This document shows, one piece after another, positions 50,701-62,100 of a DNA stretch of 64,000 nucleotides. The position numbers and the translations under genes are program-made. Each line of letters begins with the position of its first letter. Position 1 is the stretch's first letter. The stretch comes from Helopsaltes ochotensis (lineage: Eukaryota; Chordata; Aves; Passeriformes; Locustellidae). Where the stretch lies: NCBI GenBank assembly GCA_013400155.1, contig VXBM01000139.1:1125896-1189895 (forward strand), read 5' to 3'. Under the pieces are notes generated by a model. It saw only the letters and a program-made list of their open reading frames with translations, made no database searches and had not been told where the DNA came from.

Positions 50701-51032
50701 TGCCATGGAAAGAGGAGGGAGGCTAACACTTTCTGGCCTGAAGGTCAGGGCACCCTTTCTTGATGAAAGAGCTTGAGGCTTCATTATTATTTGATTACCA
50801 GACAAACATCTGATCTTTTCTCATGTCCTTCTAGAGAAACACAAAACAATATAAAACTTAAAGAAGACCTTGGTGTTGGCCTACTAAAATAATTCAAAAA
50901 TTCTAAAGTCTAAACTGTTCTTGTAGGATGGCATGAGCTTTTCATTACACATCCCCCTCAACCAGTAAGTTTCATAATGGAAGCAATAGATTTTAGTGGG
51001 ACTGGACTTCCTCTCAGCAGTTCTTCCCTTTA
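44701..51032. other. Non-coding tract
   Basis: About 6.3 kb without a named repeat. A G-rich run lies at about 45571-45590 and a C-then-G-rich stretch at about 49183-49218. The 151-codon minus frame at 48686-49141 has no recognisable domain or splice context. Confidence 0.45.
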
Positions 51033-51693
51033 GAATTGGGGTCATTTAGGTTGGAAGAGACCTTAGAATTCATCTTGTCCCTCCTCCCATTAAACATTAG
51101 TCCAGCAAGGTCACATGGCCCAATACCGTGTAAGTCAAGTTTTGAAGGTCTGGAAATGATACAGAATCTTTGGACAGCCTGTTCTGGAAGGAAATCCCTT
51201 CATGCTGAAAATGATCTTCCTAACATCTGAATGAATTTCCTGTGCTGCACCTGGTGCCCATTGCCTTTTATTATATCAGTATGCACCAAACAGAAGAGTC
51301 TGACTCATGCTACTGAGCTGGGGAGAGCAAAACCATCTCCCTTGGCCTTCTCTTCATGGGACTTGACAAAACCAGCTCTGACTGCTTCTCTTCAAACACC
51401 ATATGCTCCTGCCCCCACACTGTCCTGGTGACTCTCTGCTGGTCTTGCTCCAATTTGTCAGTGAACTTCTTGAACTGGGGAGCTCCAGAGCAGACACAGT
51501 ACCCCAGCTGCGGAATTCACAAGTATGGAATACCAGAGAGGAAGAATTACTCTTGACCTGCTGGATATACTCCTGCCAACTGCCCAACATATGGTTGGTC
51601 TTTGCCAGCATATTACAGATCACAGAATATTTTGAGTTGGAAGGGACCCAGCAGGATCATCAAGTTGAGCTCTTAAATGAATGGCCCATACAG

Positions 51694-51706
51694 GGATTGG
51701 ACTCAC
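51694..51706 (-). promoter_or_regulatory. RNA polymerase III B box of the SINE (decayed)
   Basis: Reads GTGAGTCCAATCC against the usual GTGGGTTCGANTCC-type sequence. The changes at the TTCGA core probably weaken TFIIIC binding. Confidence 0.7.
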
Positions 51707-51736
51707 AACATTGGTGTTATTTGCACCATGCTCTGA

Positions 51737-51748
51737 CCAACTGAGCTA
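51737..51748 (-). promoter_or_regulatory. RNA polymerase III A box of the SINE
   Basis: TAGCTCAGTTGG matches TRGCNNAGTNGG at every position. Confidence 0.85.
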
Positions 51749-52200
51749 ATCTCACATCCTGCTTGAGGCACACGGGGACACCCAGATCCCTTTCTATAAA
51801 GGTGCTTCCCAGACAGTTGGCCAGACTGGGACGTTGCACAAACTTACTCCACCCCATGAACAGGACTTTGCATTTGCCTTTGCTGATTGTCATGAGGCTC
51901 CTGTCAGTCCTTTCCTCTCACTGTCAGAGTCCCTGTAAATAGCAGCCTTACCCTCCAGAATGTTAACCACATCCCTGCAATTTGGTATTACCCACAGGTT
52001 CCAGTTGTTAATACACACATTAAATAGTGTTGGCCCCAGTATACAGTCCCAAGGGACCACCACCAGTTGTAACCAGATGGATTTTGTACTGCTGATCCCA
52101 ACCTTTTGAGTCAGGCAGTCCAGTCAATTTTCTATCCATCTAATCGTCACTTATATACTTCATATCTGACCTTACAGAGACATAGTGAAGATTTTGGGGC

Positions 52201-55200
52201 ATTTTTAAGATGTTTTGAGAGCTGCAGCCTCTGTGTGAAAAGAAAACCACAATAAATTTGGATTAAAATGTATTTGTTACATTTTCCAAGTCCTTGACTT
52301 TGCAACTTAACTGACTTTTTGTTTATACAATTTTATTTATATTTATACCAAGTGGGAAGTGTCAATACGGAGCTCAAACCCTTTTACATATTGGGGGGTG
52401 TGCATGTGGATATGCTAGTGTTTTGCTTTTTGTTTGGTTTTGGTTTTGGTTTTTTTTCTGTAGACGCTTTGAAATCCTGTGGGTGAAAGATGCAGTAGAA
52501 ACAACTGAGTGATTTTTCCTGATGAATCTCACTCACTGCAACTACAGTGACCAATACTATTAATGTTCTACTTTTCCTCAAATCTTGTGCCTACAGCAAT
52601 GGATTATGTGGTTACTCAGGTTTCTCTCCGTGTGCTGTGCTACCTGTGATTCATGAAGACAGCCCTCCCAGCTGCAGCAGTCACTACCCTCCCAAGACAC
52701 TGGCAATGGGAGAAGTATATCTGACTTCAGGACCACTCCAATCTTTCCCTCTGTCTCTTCTCTTCTCACATTAGACCAGGCCATCCTTGCAACAGCAAAA
52801 AATCAGTTTCACTTACAGTGTTGAGAAACTTTGAACTCCATTTGAACAGATGCCGAATTTACTCACCACCAACACTAAATGGGACAGCGGGGGTGGGGAT
52901 GGAAAGATTGCATTCAAGAAGGCAAGGGTTTTTTGCAAAGAAACTGAAGAAAGCTTATTGAGAAACCTCAGGACTTGTTACTGGACCAAAAGGCAGACAG
53001 GGCTTTTGGTGACGTTATTTGTCTTCCACAGATAAAGCATCCACTTCTGAAGAAGAGGGTTTTGTGTTAGTAGACTAGCTGCAGGCACTTTGGAGGGTGG
53101 AAAGCCCTGCATGTCACAACAGAGACAGGTAAAAAAGTTCACTTGCTGAACGTGTCACACAGTGGGGTGGGTGCAGCCTGAGCACTGTCACTGCCTGCCA
53201 CGACCGAGTCTCACTGTCCGAGGAGCCATCCCAGAGTCGTGTGCTTATGGCAGGCACTGGCTGGGAGATGGTCATGCATACTGAAATTTCTGGTTTGCTT
53301 CTGCTTAGACAGAAGAGCTTAGTGACAGCTTTCCAACAACCAAAATTAAGGAAGTGTTCAAGAGGTTTTAGAAAGAGGGAAAAGGAAATAATATACAAGT
53401 TCATAAAAAAGCTATTTTGAGGAAAAAAGTCTCTGTCTTCCCACAGCAACTGCAACTCCTGAAGCTATTCATTATCCTGCTAAGTTGCTTTGGATATCTG
53501 GATGAAGATGGGTGTCATCTGAGGAAGATGACTTCCTGCTTGACTAAAATTAGCAGGAGGCAGAGCCTAGAGAGACTGATGCTTTCTTGTTGAAAAGTTC
53601 AATTGGAAAGTACAAACACAAGGTAACAGTGAGAGAACAAACCCCACTGGACACATGCTGGGCACAGTGCTTAAGGCAGTACTGGAATACACTCAGAGAT
53701 GATGGGGATGTCTAGTCATGAGAGCCAATGAAGAATGAAAGCTTTGTAAAATTTGGCATTGCTGTAAGTTCAAATGGTTGTATCTCAGGGTGGAAAACTG
53801 TTCATTGCTTTTGTCATTGAGTTTTCAGCATACATTGGGACACAGAGACCCAGGAGAGGAATGGCTTACCACGTTCTTACTCCTTGAGGACTCACAGCAA
53901 GCCATGTACCTGATGGCTGGACAGTATGAGTGATAGGTACTATTTAATGGTAATACAAATATTTTGGTGATATTTTCAAAATATAAATTAAAAAGTAATG
54001 GTATGCTTTAGAAGACATCCCAAAGCTGATTGTAAATTAATGCCATAGACACAAAACAGAATGAAGTAACTTTTGGGGGGGGGAAATTACAATTTTCCTT
54101 CATGTAGCATAATGATGTACACTCAAGCTTGTCAGAGAATGAGGAATACTAAAGTCAGCTCTAATGGTCTGTGTTTTTCATTCTGTTTAGCATGAAAAGG
54201 AACAACTCTGCTCAGGAACAATGCTTCTGCAGACTATGGCTCAAACTCTTGTAATGTGAGCTGGTATCTCCCCAGAAGTAATTTATTTCTAGAAGTAGCC
54301 TTGAAGATATAAAAACTCCATTATTATTACCAAGCTTTGCCATCAGCAGTCTCAGCTTAAGGGTACCGTGGTGATTAATATTTGGGGAATGCCTGAACAG
54401 AGTTTGAATGCTGTGGAGGAACAGGATGCTTGTGTCATGCCTAATACAAACTGCTCTGGCTCTGAATTGCAGAACACAAGGTTAGACATGATAAAGAACA
54501 CAGATTCTCTTGGCAAAATGGTGAATCATGTCATACTGACAGAAAGAGGTTATTTCAGGGCAAGAACTAGAAGACTGTGGAGAAGCACGAAGTCAGTACT
54601 TAAGGCCAGGTACAGCTCACAGGTAAACAAGTATTTACCTGAGTAGCTCCATCAAGACAGAATCTACTTACTTCATATTTGTCTAATTAGTTTGGTAGAA
54701 ATGGTCCCTGATTTTCCATGCTGTATCTGCTACTGTCTTTTTTTTAACTTTCTTTTTTGCATCCTTTCTCAGCAGCACCAACTATCAGGCTCCCATCAGT
54801 TTAGTTCATTCCATTCACACCCATGTTTACACTCTTTGTCTACTTGCCCTGTTTTACTTGAACATAACATAGTTATGAACATTATAAACCTTCATGTCCA
54901 CCTGCGATATCTTTGTTCCCAAAGTCACTATGATGGTCAAAAAAAAAAAAATTCAAACAAATGACAGAAAGTATTGGGGTGCCTTGGTGTGATTTCTGAT
55001 ACCACTCACAGCCAATGGGCTGAATCTACTGCCTTTCAATCACCAATAATCTTAATCAATAAACTGATAAATGCCAGTTCCTCTCAAGGATCCAGTATTT
55101 GCAAGGACTTTGGAAATCTTTCACAATGGTAATCTTATACACATCAGCCTTTTCAGAACTACACTGCCTATGACTTACAAAGGCTGTGCTGTGATTCATT

Positions 55201-55725
55201 GTTAGCACAGGGAGAAAAGATACCAGGTACATAAATTAAAAAAAAACCCATAGAATTTATTTTTGCCATTTTTTAATACCCATGAAGCAATCATGGCAAG
55301 ATAATATTGCTTTCTCACAAAAAGGCCTTCAGTGTAATGTAAATGATGAATAAGCATGGAAAGTAAAGACAAAGCCACTGAAAACTCAAGAGGCAGGGTG
55401 CCATTTCAATGCAGTGAGTGAACTACAGAACTGAATCTTAATTTTATTTTTAAAGGAATTATACCTCATTATTCCCAGTGAGAGAGTAGTTTTCCTTGCC
55501 TGAATCACATGGCCGTTTATTTGGTGTAAGTCACTCTCTACATAGAAAGACACTTCTAGTCTCATTCATTTAGTCTTTCTGTTTTCTACTTGGCTGAGAT
55601 GTCTAATCAACTCTCCCTTCCCTATCGACAGGTGGCTTTATCTTCATTTGCTTTCCAATATGCTATTCAGAATAATTTTCCTGCTTTCAGGACTTGGTCT
55701 TCAAAACACCTCATTATTAAAACTC
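52201..55725. other. Non-coding tract
   Basis: A+T-rich DNA. A T/G-rich simple repeat lies at about 52421-52457 and a nine-G run near 54076. No exon or transposon recognised. Confidence 0.45.
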
Positions 55726-55729
55726 CAAG
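55726..55729. repeat. Left target-site duplication (caag)
   Basis: Repeated at 56194-56197 across the LTR. At four bases it is short, so it supports the boundaries only together with the LTR ends. Confidence 0.65.
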
Positions 55730-55806
55730 TGATACCTTGGGAAGGCTGACCTGAAAGCCTGACCTGAAAGAAAGAGACTGGACAGAGCTGGGGAATAAAG
55801 CAGATA

Positions 55807-55812
55807 TTTATT
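55807..55812 (-). promoter_or_regulatory. LTR polyadenylation signal AATAAA
   Basis: Plus strand tttatt in cagatatttattgaaagg. Its distance from the TATA box fits an LTR R region of about 100 bases. Confidence 0.7.
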
Positions 55813-55921
55813 GAAAGGCCTTTAGGGTACACCTTGGGCAGGACAAGAGCCTGACCAGGGCTACACCCACGGTGGACTGAAAATGGTCACAAAATGCTGA
55901 ACTGGTCACAAGGTCTCACAC

Positions 55922-55928
55922 TTTTATA
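55922..55928 (-). promoter_or_regulatory. LTR TATA box
   Basis: TATAAAA on the minus strand, downstream of the octamer and CCAAT motifs at 55940-55952 in the expected order. Confidence 0.75.
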
Positions 55929-55939
55929 AGTTTTGGCCC

Positions 55940-55952
55940 ATTTGCATATTGG
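55940..55952 (-). promoter_or_regulatory. LTR octamer and CCAAT box
   Basis: Minus strand reads CCAATATGCAAAT, so the CCAAT box and the POU-type octamer ATGCAAAT are directly adjacent. Confidence 0.65.
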
Positions 55953-56193
55953 GGTTTAATTGTCCAGTTACAGCTTCAGGTTGTGAGGTCTCATCTTTCT
56001 TGTTTCTCCCTTCAGTCCACTGTTGTTTATGCTGTTGGGCCTGAAAGTTGTCCTTGGTCTTCAGCAGGAAAAGGATTTGTTTTGTCTACCTACTCTGTGA
56101 AGAGAGCTTACTGGCATTTAATATGAGACTCAGAACTACACCCCTAGGCAGCACAGAATCCGAAAAACAGGAAAGCTAAAACTTAAGGCATCA

Positions 56194-56197
56194 CAAG
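56194..56197. repeat. Right target-site duplication (caag)
   Basis: Matches 55726-55729. Confidence 0.65.
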
Positions 56198-59100
56198 TTA
56201 TCTATTTTTAATATTTTTTTCCTAATACAAAGAAAATGCATTCAGAGTTTAAAGCTAAAGATGGTGCAAGCAGAGCCTAAGCATCTTAATCAATATTTAA
56301 TTTAGCTAGATTTGCTACTTAATTCTGAGTAGCCAAGTTCCATGCATTAATAATTGCACCTCTTGGTTTTACCTATACAAGCATTGCTGCATGTGCAAGG
56401 ACTGAAAGAACAAAGTAGAGGCTTACACATTGCACTTATTATAGCTATTTACCCTAATATTCCTGAGGAAATGATTGAGATCACTTGGCTGTAAAACTAC
56501 CTTGTCCAAGCCTTAAGATTATTTTGGTGTCACAGAAAGCTGGATGGATCTTAACTGAAAGAGCTTCCAGAAAGCCTCAGACATCTGCACAGTGCAACCA
56601 AAGGATTGACTCTGTCATATACACTCACAAAAGTAGGCAAGCATCTCATCTTAGAGCTGGTTCATTAAAAAAATCCAACAAAACAACAACCCAGCCATGG
56701 CAGAATAAAAGGAGCATGTACAGCAGGATGACATGGGGACACAGAGACTAAAATCTGCCCAGCCTAGTGATTTGTAATAGCTAACATATTTGTTGACAAA
56801 TTGTAACAACTCCTAGAAGAGTATTTGGCAATATAAAACAGTTCATCTTGTCTTTAGAAGTTAATCTTGTCTTTAGAAGAGGAATCTACACTTTGCACAG
56901 GGTTTTAATGATGCTTAGAGTCTGTCAGTTGCAGCATTCAAGCAATGTCACTCGTCTTATCCATCTCTTCCCCCATTCTCAGAGTAACTGTCAATCAACG
57001 TTCCCAGCCTTTTGTGTTTCTATCATGAACTATAATCCGATATTTACATACCACTGAACTGTGAAGACACAGTCAACTGTGTAGCTACTTGTCCTAAATT
57101 AGCTGCTCTGCTGAGGCATACCAGTGTCTCTGGTGAATGGATGAACTGACCATATCCAAAAAATTTTCTGGGCTTTGAATGTTTGGAAATTTGCCTGCAA
57201 TTCACACAGCTAGAAAGAGACATCATTGTTTTTCAGACATCATTTTCAATCTCTACTGGATATCTCTACGTACAGTGAGCTTCAAGACAATAAGACAGGC
57301 AATTCCACAGTGGCAGGCTGCAGCAACACCATTGCTTCAGTGGAGTTACTCTGGATTTACAGTGTGGAAAGTCAGCCTGGAATCTGGACAAATAATAATG
57401 GATCAGTAGATCCTTTTCTCACCTTTTTTCCCCTCCCCAAGAAAGACAATGAAGCTAATGAAAATGAAACTGGACCAAAAATAAAGTGAAGTGACTGTTG
57501 CACATGGTTAATGTTGCACCCAGTGTTCTCATAAAGAACAGGGAGTTTCCACATGGGAAATTCCCTTTAACTCTGTTTATCCTCATGGGAGATGAGCAAG
57601 CAGCCAAGTAAGAGAATGCAAAGGATTCAGCTGCTCCAAAGGGAGACTGATGTTAGATTGCAGAGGGTGAATCAGAATTGTTATTATTTTTAAATTTAAC
57701 AATCACTGTAAGCAACAGATCTACTAGTGGTCAATGAAGGAAACACAGGCATCGACATCAACATCTAATGAGAGAGGTTCACACTTGATCTTGCCTCAGC
57801 CTAATGCAATAAAATATGTGGTAAAGGACATTTTCTCAAGTACAACACAATAGAAAATAGAAACAACGCAGCTTACACAGGAGGTCTAAGACTGCTTAAC
57901 TCATACGTCTTGCAGCACTAAGAATATTTTTTAGTCTGGCTGTTTTCATACCACACAAGTGTCTCTGAAGCTATGTTGCACTAAGAGCCTCACCAAAGTC
58001 AGGGTGAGCCTTCAAAGCAGCTTTTCACAATGCAGCACCCAGAACACAGTGTTCCCACAGTCCAACACTGAGCACAGGGGTGGTGAAATCAATGAGTTTC
58101 ACAGTCAAAATAAAGCCTCACAAGCCTGTTATCAGTAACCTTGAGTTCCCTTTACTCTTCCTCCCTCATGTGTCTCAGTGGATTCTTGATTGCATTTGCT
58201 TTTCTTTTTCCCTTGGAATTTCCCAAACTTCTTCCTTCTGGATACCAGAAGGCAAGTTGGGCTCCAGCTCTGAGAAGAGACTGCTTGTTTCCTCTAATGC
58301 TGTGAGGAGTTTTGGCCCTGACCTCTATTACACAGGACCAGGTGCTTCCAAGGGCTGTACAAGAATGGAGTAAGGCCTTTAAGATATGATCCTGTGTGAC
58401 TGCCTGGACTGGAAACCAGTGAGCAGAATGGAAGAGACTTGGAAATGCTACAGGAAATAAAGTAGCTCCTTTATACAAACTCATCTTCACCCTGTGGGAC
58501 TGGAGCAGTCTGAACAAAGTAGCTCCACAGCTAGTCCAAGACACGGCTGGAGAGCACTCCTCAGCTTCTTGCATTCAAACATGCAGTGTCTGGCCTGACT
58601 TCTGAGTCTGGGTGCTAGATTTAGGACCTGGCCATCAAGTGCTGTCATTAAATGATGTGCTAAGAATGTAGAAATGTCAGTGAAGACCTTCCAAAGCTCT
58701 GATTCCATAGCTCATACACCCTCTTGCTGCCAAACTAGTTTCCAGAATGAAAACTGATCCCCTGCTCAACAGGGAAATGTGAGACCCCCCTATATCCACC
58801 AGAAAGAAGAAAGGGAAGTGTCTTGTTCACAATCCTTCCTTCTCTGCTTACACTGAACCTCAGCCAGAGGCAGTGACACAGGGAATGAATTTCTTAGAAA
58901 CTGCAGAAAATGGCAAACATCTGGCTCAGCTTCTCTGTTTTAATCTTCTTTCATTTCCATTATGCCGAGCTGAAAAGGCAGGTCTTCCATCCTTGGCCAT
59001 GATTCTGGATCTAAATCTTCTCTGGACACCAATTACTTTTGCCCACAGCCACTGAAATCAATGGGACTTCACATACTGGTGCAGAAGTCTCAGCTGGAGA

Positions 59101-62100
59101 GTGATGATGTAAGATTAGAGCTTTTGTCTGCAATTCATGCATGCCTAAGAGTGCTAAAGAAATAATAGTCAATGAGATTATTAATTGACATATCAAGGAA
59201 TTTGTATTCCTTTGTCATGAATATATTGGGTAAAGTGAATATATATACATTGAGTAAAAAACCCTACAGGCTATCAGTACCAGTAGTTAATTTTAAAGAC
59301 TTTTTATGCATGTTAATGACAACATCGCTGTAAGACTAAGGTATTCTGGTTTTACTGGCAGGGAAGCAGAGGTTAAATAAGTTTATTAAGGCCACACAGC
59401 AAGTCCTTGGATTTATAACTCCCAAATCTGCCTTCTGCTCAAGTCCAGCAGGTCATGCTGACTAACTGTGGAATGCATATTTCCAAAGAACTCTTAAGGG
59501 ACAAGAGGAATCAGAAGGAACAAAAGGTACAGATAAAGTAACCATTAATTCTTTAAAAAAAATGTTTTCCACCATTCAAAAAACACAAGTCAACTTTTGT
59601 TTAAGTTGTCATACCTCACCAGTGCATTAGCCAGGAACAGGAGCACTGGAAGAACATGAAGGAAATTGTCCTGACAGCATTTTTAACAAAACTGAAATAG
59701 ATACAACAGTTTTATGTCATGGGATTTCCAATACAAATGAAATCTAATATGTGTCTAAGATTTCAAATAAAGTTTATGGAGGTTTATCCCAATGTAGCTG
59801 AAAAGTTCAGAGAAGCTAGAAGTCTTCCCGTGCATGCAAATCTTGACAGCCATGAGACTGTAGAAAACAAGCAGTGATATTGTTATTTCAGCTTCTTGAA
59901 GATTATTTCTATGCTACTGCTCTGTAAGTCTGCTCCTCAGAGCTGGACCAATCCATTTGTACTGGAATACTTATAAAAACAAAACCAGTTTTAAGCAAAT
60001 AAGAGTTTTAATACTAATTTACTCATCTTAAAGATGAAACATTTTCAGAAAACTAAGAAAATTAAATGGAATTGACCCTGCAATTTCAAAGACCTTTTGT
60101 CAGACATTAACCAAGTGTGAAAGGAACTGTTGATTACGTGACAATACTATAACCAGACCATCTGGAATCTGACTCTGGAGCAGGAATAAAGAATTCATTT
60201 CCATTCCATCAAGAGTCTCCATCCATAAAAAGTTAATTTCCTTTTATAGATAAATGAAAGGGAGCTGCTCAACCTGACACAACTCCCTGAATAATCAGAC
60301 AGGACTTACAGAGGCCTTAATGCACACAGCAGTTCAAGATGCAAACTGCCTTCTCCCTGTCCCTTTTCTGACTGCACCTCATTTATGCTTACACACCTTA
60401 TGACATGGGACAAATCCCAACCTGTTGCTGGCAGATTAAAATTAAGTACCTGCAACAATCTTTCTCAGGTACTGAAAGAGAGGTAGGTACTAAGAGTCAA
60501 GTGACCAAGTATCAGCAAAAAAACCCTCAGAGATTAAAGAACTGAATGGCCCTGTTTGAACTTGGCTTTGGTTAAAGTCAAGCAGCTGGAAAAGCTCCTG
60601 ATCCCATACTCACATGTAAAAAATAGATGGAGAAATCACATATTCTGATACTTAATTTAGAACCTGACATTCTAAACTTACTCTGTGGGTAGTTAAGTCG
60701 GAAGCAGACACTACTCCTACTATGCATTACCATTTCAGAAACAGACTTCTGAGACCTTATATACAGAAACATATTAAATAATATTACAAATAAAATTCAC
60801 ATTAAGAATCTTATTAGTTTTAGTCAAGAGGAAAAGCTTCAATTCTGCTAATATTTCATGTTACAAAACTAGGTATATTTTGCTCAGTCTGGGAGCTCTG
60901 GTAAAATTACACTTTGGTATTTGTAACTGGAAGAATAAAAAGATTTCCCCCAAACTCTTCTTTTTGCCAGCAGCATGGGAGCATGTCTGTGTCTGCCCAG
61001 TTTTCCTCAGAAACATCTGCAGTTTCTAAGGAAGTTGCTAATCTCTTTCTCTGAATCTTTCTCCTTACTCTTTTTGATCCATTACTTATAGCATTCCTTC
61101 TTCATGTGCCAAAAAGTCACACTGAAACTCAGATCCTAATACTTACCCACCTAAACCAGGGGAAGTTACTGAAATGAAATATTTTTATGAAGAAAATATG
61201 ATCTGTGCTGTGCACCAGCGGCCCTCACACACGGTTTGTGGCCAAGCTGACCATGCAGAGAGAGCAGACTACACAGCACTGACTTCACTTCCTCTTCTCC
61301 CCACCCTGGCACTGGGTGCACATCTTCATCTCATCTGTGAAGTGACAGGCACAGCCAAAAATGCCAGGGTATGTTCACAAGGCAGGGTAAATGTGTAGCT
61401 GGTTCTGCCAGTTCACAGACACTGGGTGGTGACTGGGAACCACAGTGGTCTCAGCTCTTAACATCTAATTATTTTGGTTTGGCCTCAACAGGCTGTGTCC
61501 TAGGCCACTTGCAGCAGAAGGGGAGTGTCTGCATGCTGTGTGTCACGGCAGAGGCTATTTCAGCATCCTCCATTTGTCTATTATGAAGCCATAGCCAAAA
61601 GGTTGGTGGTAAACCTGGGCCACCCCTGTATGCTGATCTGTGCTGCTGCTGCACACTGCAAATGTCCAGAGCCTACAACACCCTGCTCCACAGAGCAAAG
61701 CGGTCTCCATCCAGTCCCACTGTCCAGTCTCACAAGTAGTGCAAAGACTCCTTACATCCAATCTGACCTAAACCAAGTTCAGCTTGTTCACAGGTCACAT
61801 TCTGGACATTTTCTGTTGACAGCTGAAGTAATCCACACACAGTTTGATCAAATAAATGGAAGAATTTACAGCATTGAAGAGGGGAAGTAAAACTGAAAAC
61901 AAGGCTCACACAGCAAGGTTAGCTTCTTGCGTCTTTATTATAGGAAAGTCTAAATTAAAAAGATGATTACTGCTGACAGCAGTGAACTAGTGAACTGGAG
62001 CCAACTGATAACCCTCTCTTCAAATATGGTCTCCTCCATCCCATAAAGGGCTTTCACTCTAGACAAAGCTAGGGAAATAAAGATATCTTGGAAATGACAA

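Larger units (their letters stand above)
51621..51750 (-). mobile_element. TguSINE1-type SINE (tRNA-Ile head, CR1 tail)
   Basis: Read on the minus strand the element opens with a tRNA-like head: TAGCTCAGTTGG (51748-51737) is a perfect RNA polymerase III A box. A B box (GTGAGTCCAATCC, 51706-51694) follows about 33 bases on, two or three changes from consensus, and then GGGCCA, the 3' acceptor strand of tRNA-Ile. The tail (TTGATGATCCTGCTGGGTCC, then CTTCCAACTCAAAATATTC) is the CR1 3' end used for mobilisation by the CR1 machinery. This architecture is that of TguSINE1 from zebra finch. It is about 130 bp, without a clear target-site duplication, and sits in the same orientation as the CR1 it interrupts. 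The anticodon region is mutated, so it is not a tRNA gene. Confidence 0.9.
51033..52200 (-). mobile_element. CR1 LINE, about 1.1 kb, split by a SINE
   Basis: On the plus strand the copy starts ggtcatttaggttggaagag and runs through cagcctgttctggaaggaaa, ggagctccagagcagacaca, ggactttgcatttgcctttg and aatagtgttggccccagta, then the segment encoding the end of the polymerase frame. It lies on the minus strand and covers the 3' third of a CR1. It is interrupted at about 51621-51750 by the SINE, and CR1 sequence resumes directly after (cacatcctgcttgaggca). Its frames are dead. Confidence 0.9.
55730..56193 (-). mobile_element. Solo LTR, 464 bp, with intact promoter motifs
   Basis: On the minus strand the element runs TGATGCC...GGTATCA, a near-perfect inverted terminal repeat with TG...CA ends, flanked by a 4-bp duplication (caag), which is typical of ERV1-class insertions. 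U3 carries a CCAAT box (55952-55948), an octamer ATGCAAAT (55947-55940) and a TATA box TATAAAA (55928-55922). AATAAA (55812-55807) follows about 110 bases later, so transcription would start near 55895 and R end near 55790. No internal retroviral sequence adjoins, so it is a solo LTR. As a complete promoter unit it could drive transcription toward lower coordinates. Confidence 0.85.

Noticed and set aside
51694..51750. tRNA-Ile gene on the minus strand
   Set aside because: The anticodon and B-box regions are mutated and the tRNA-like part continues into a CR1 tail, so it is a SINE head.
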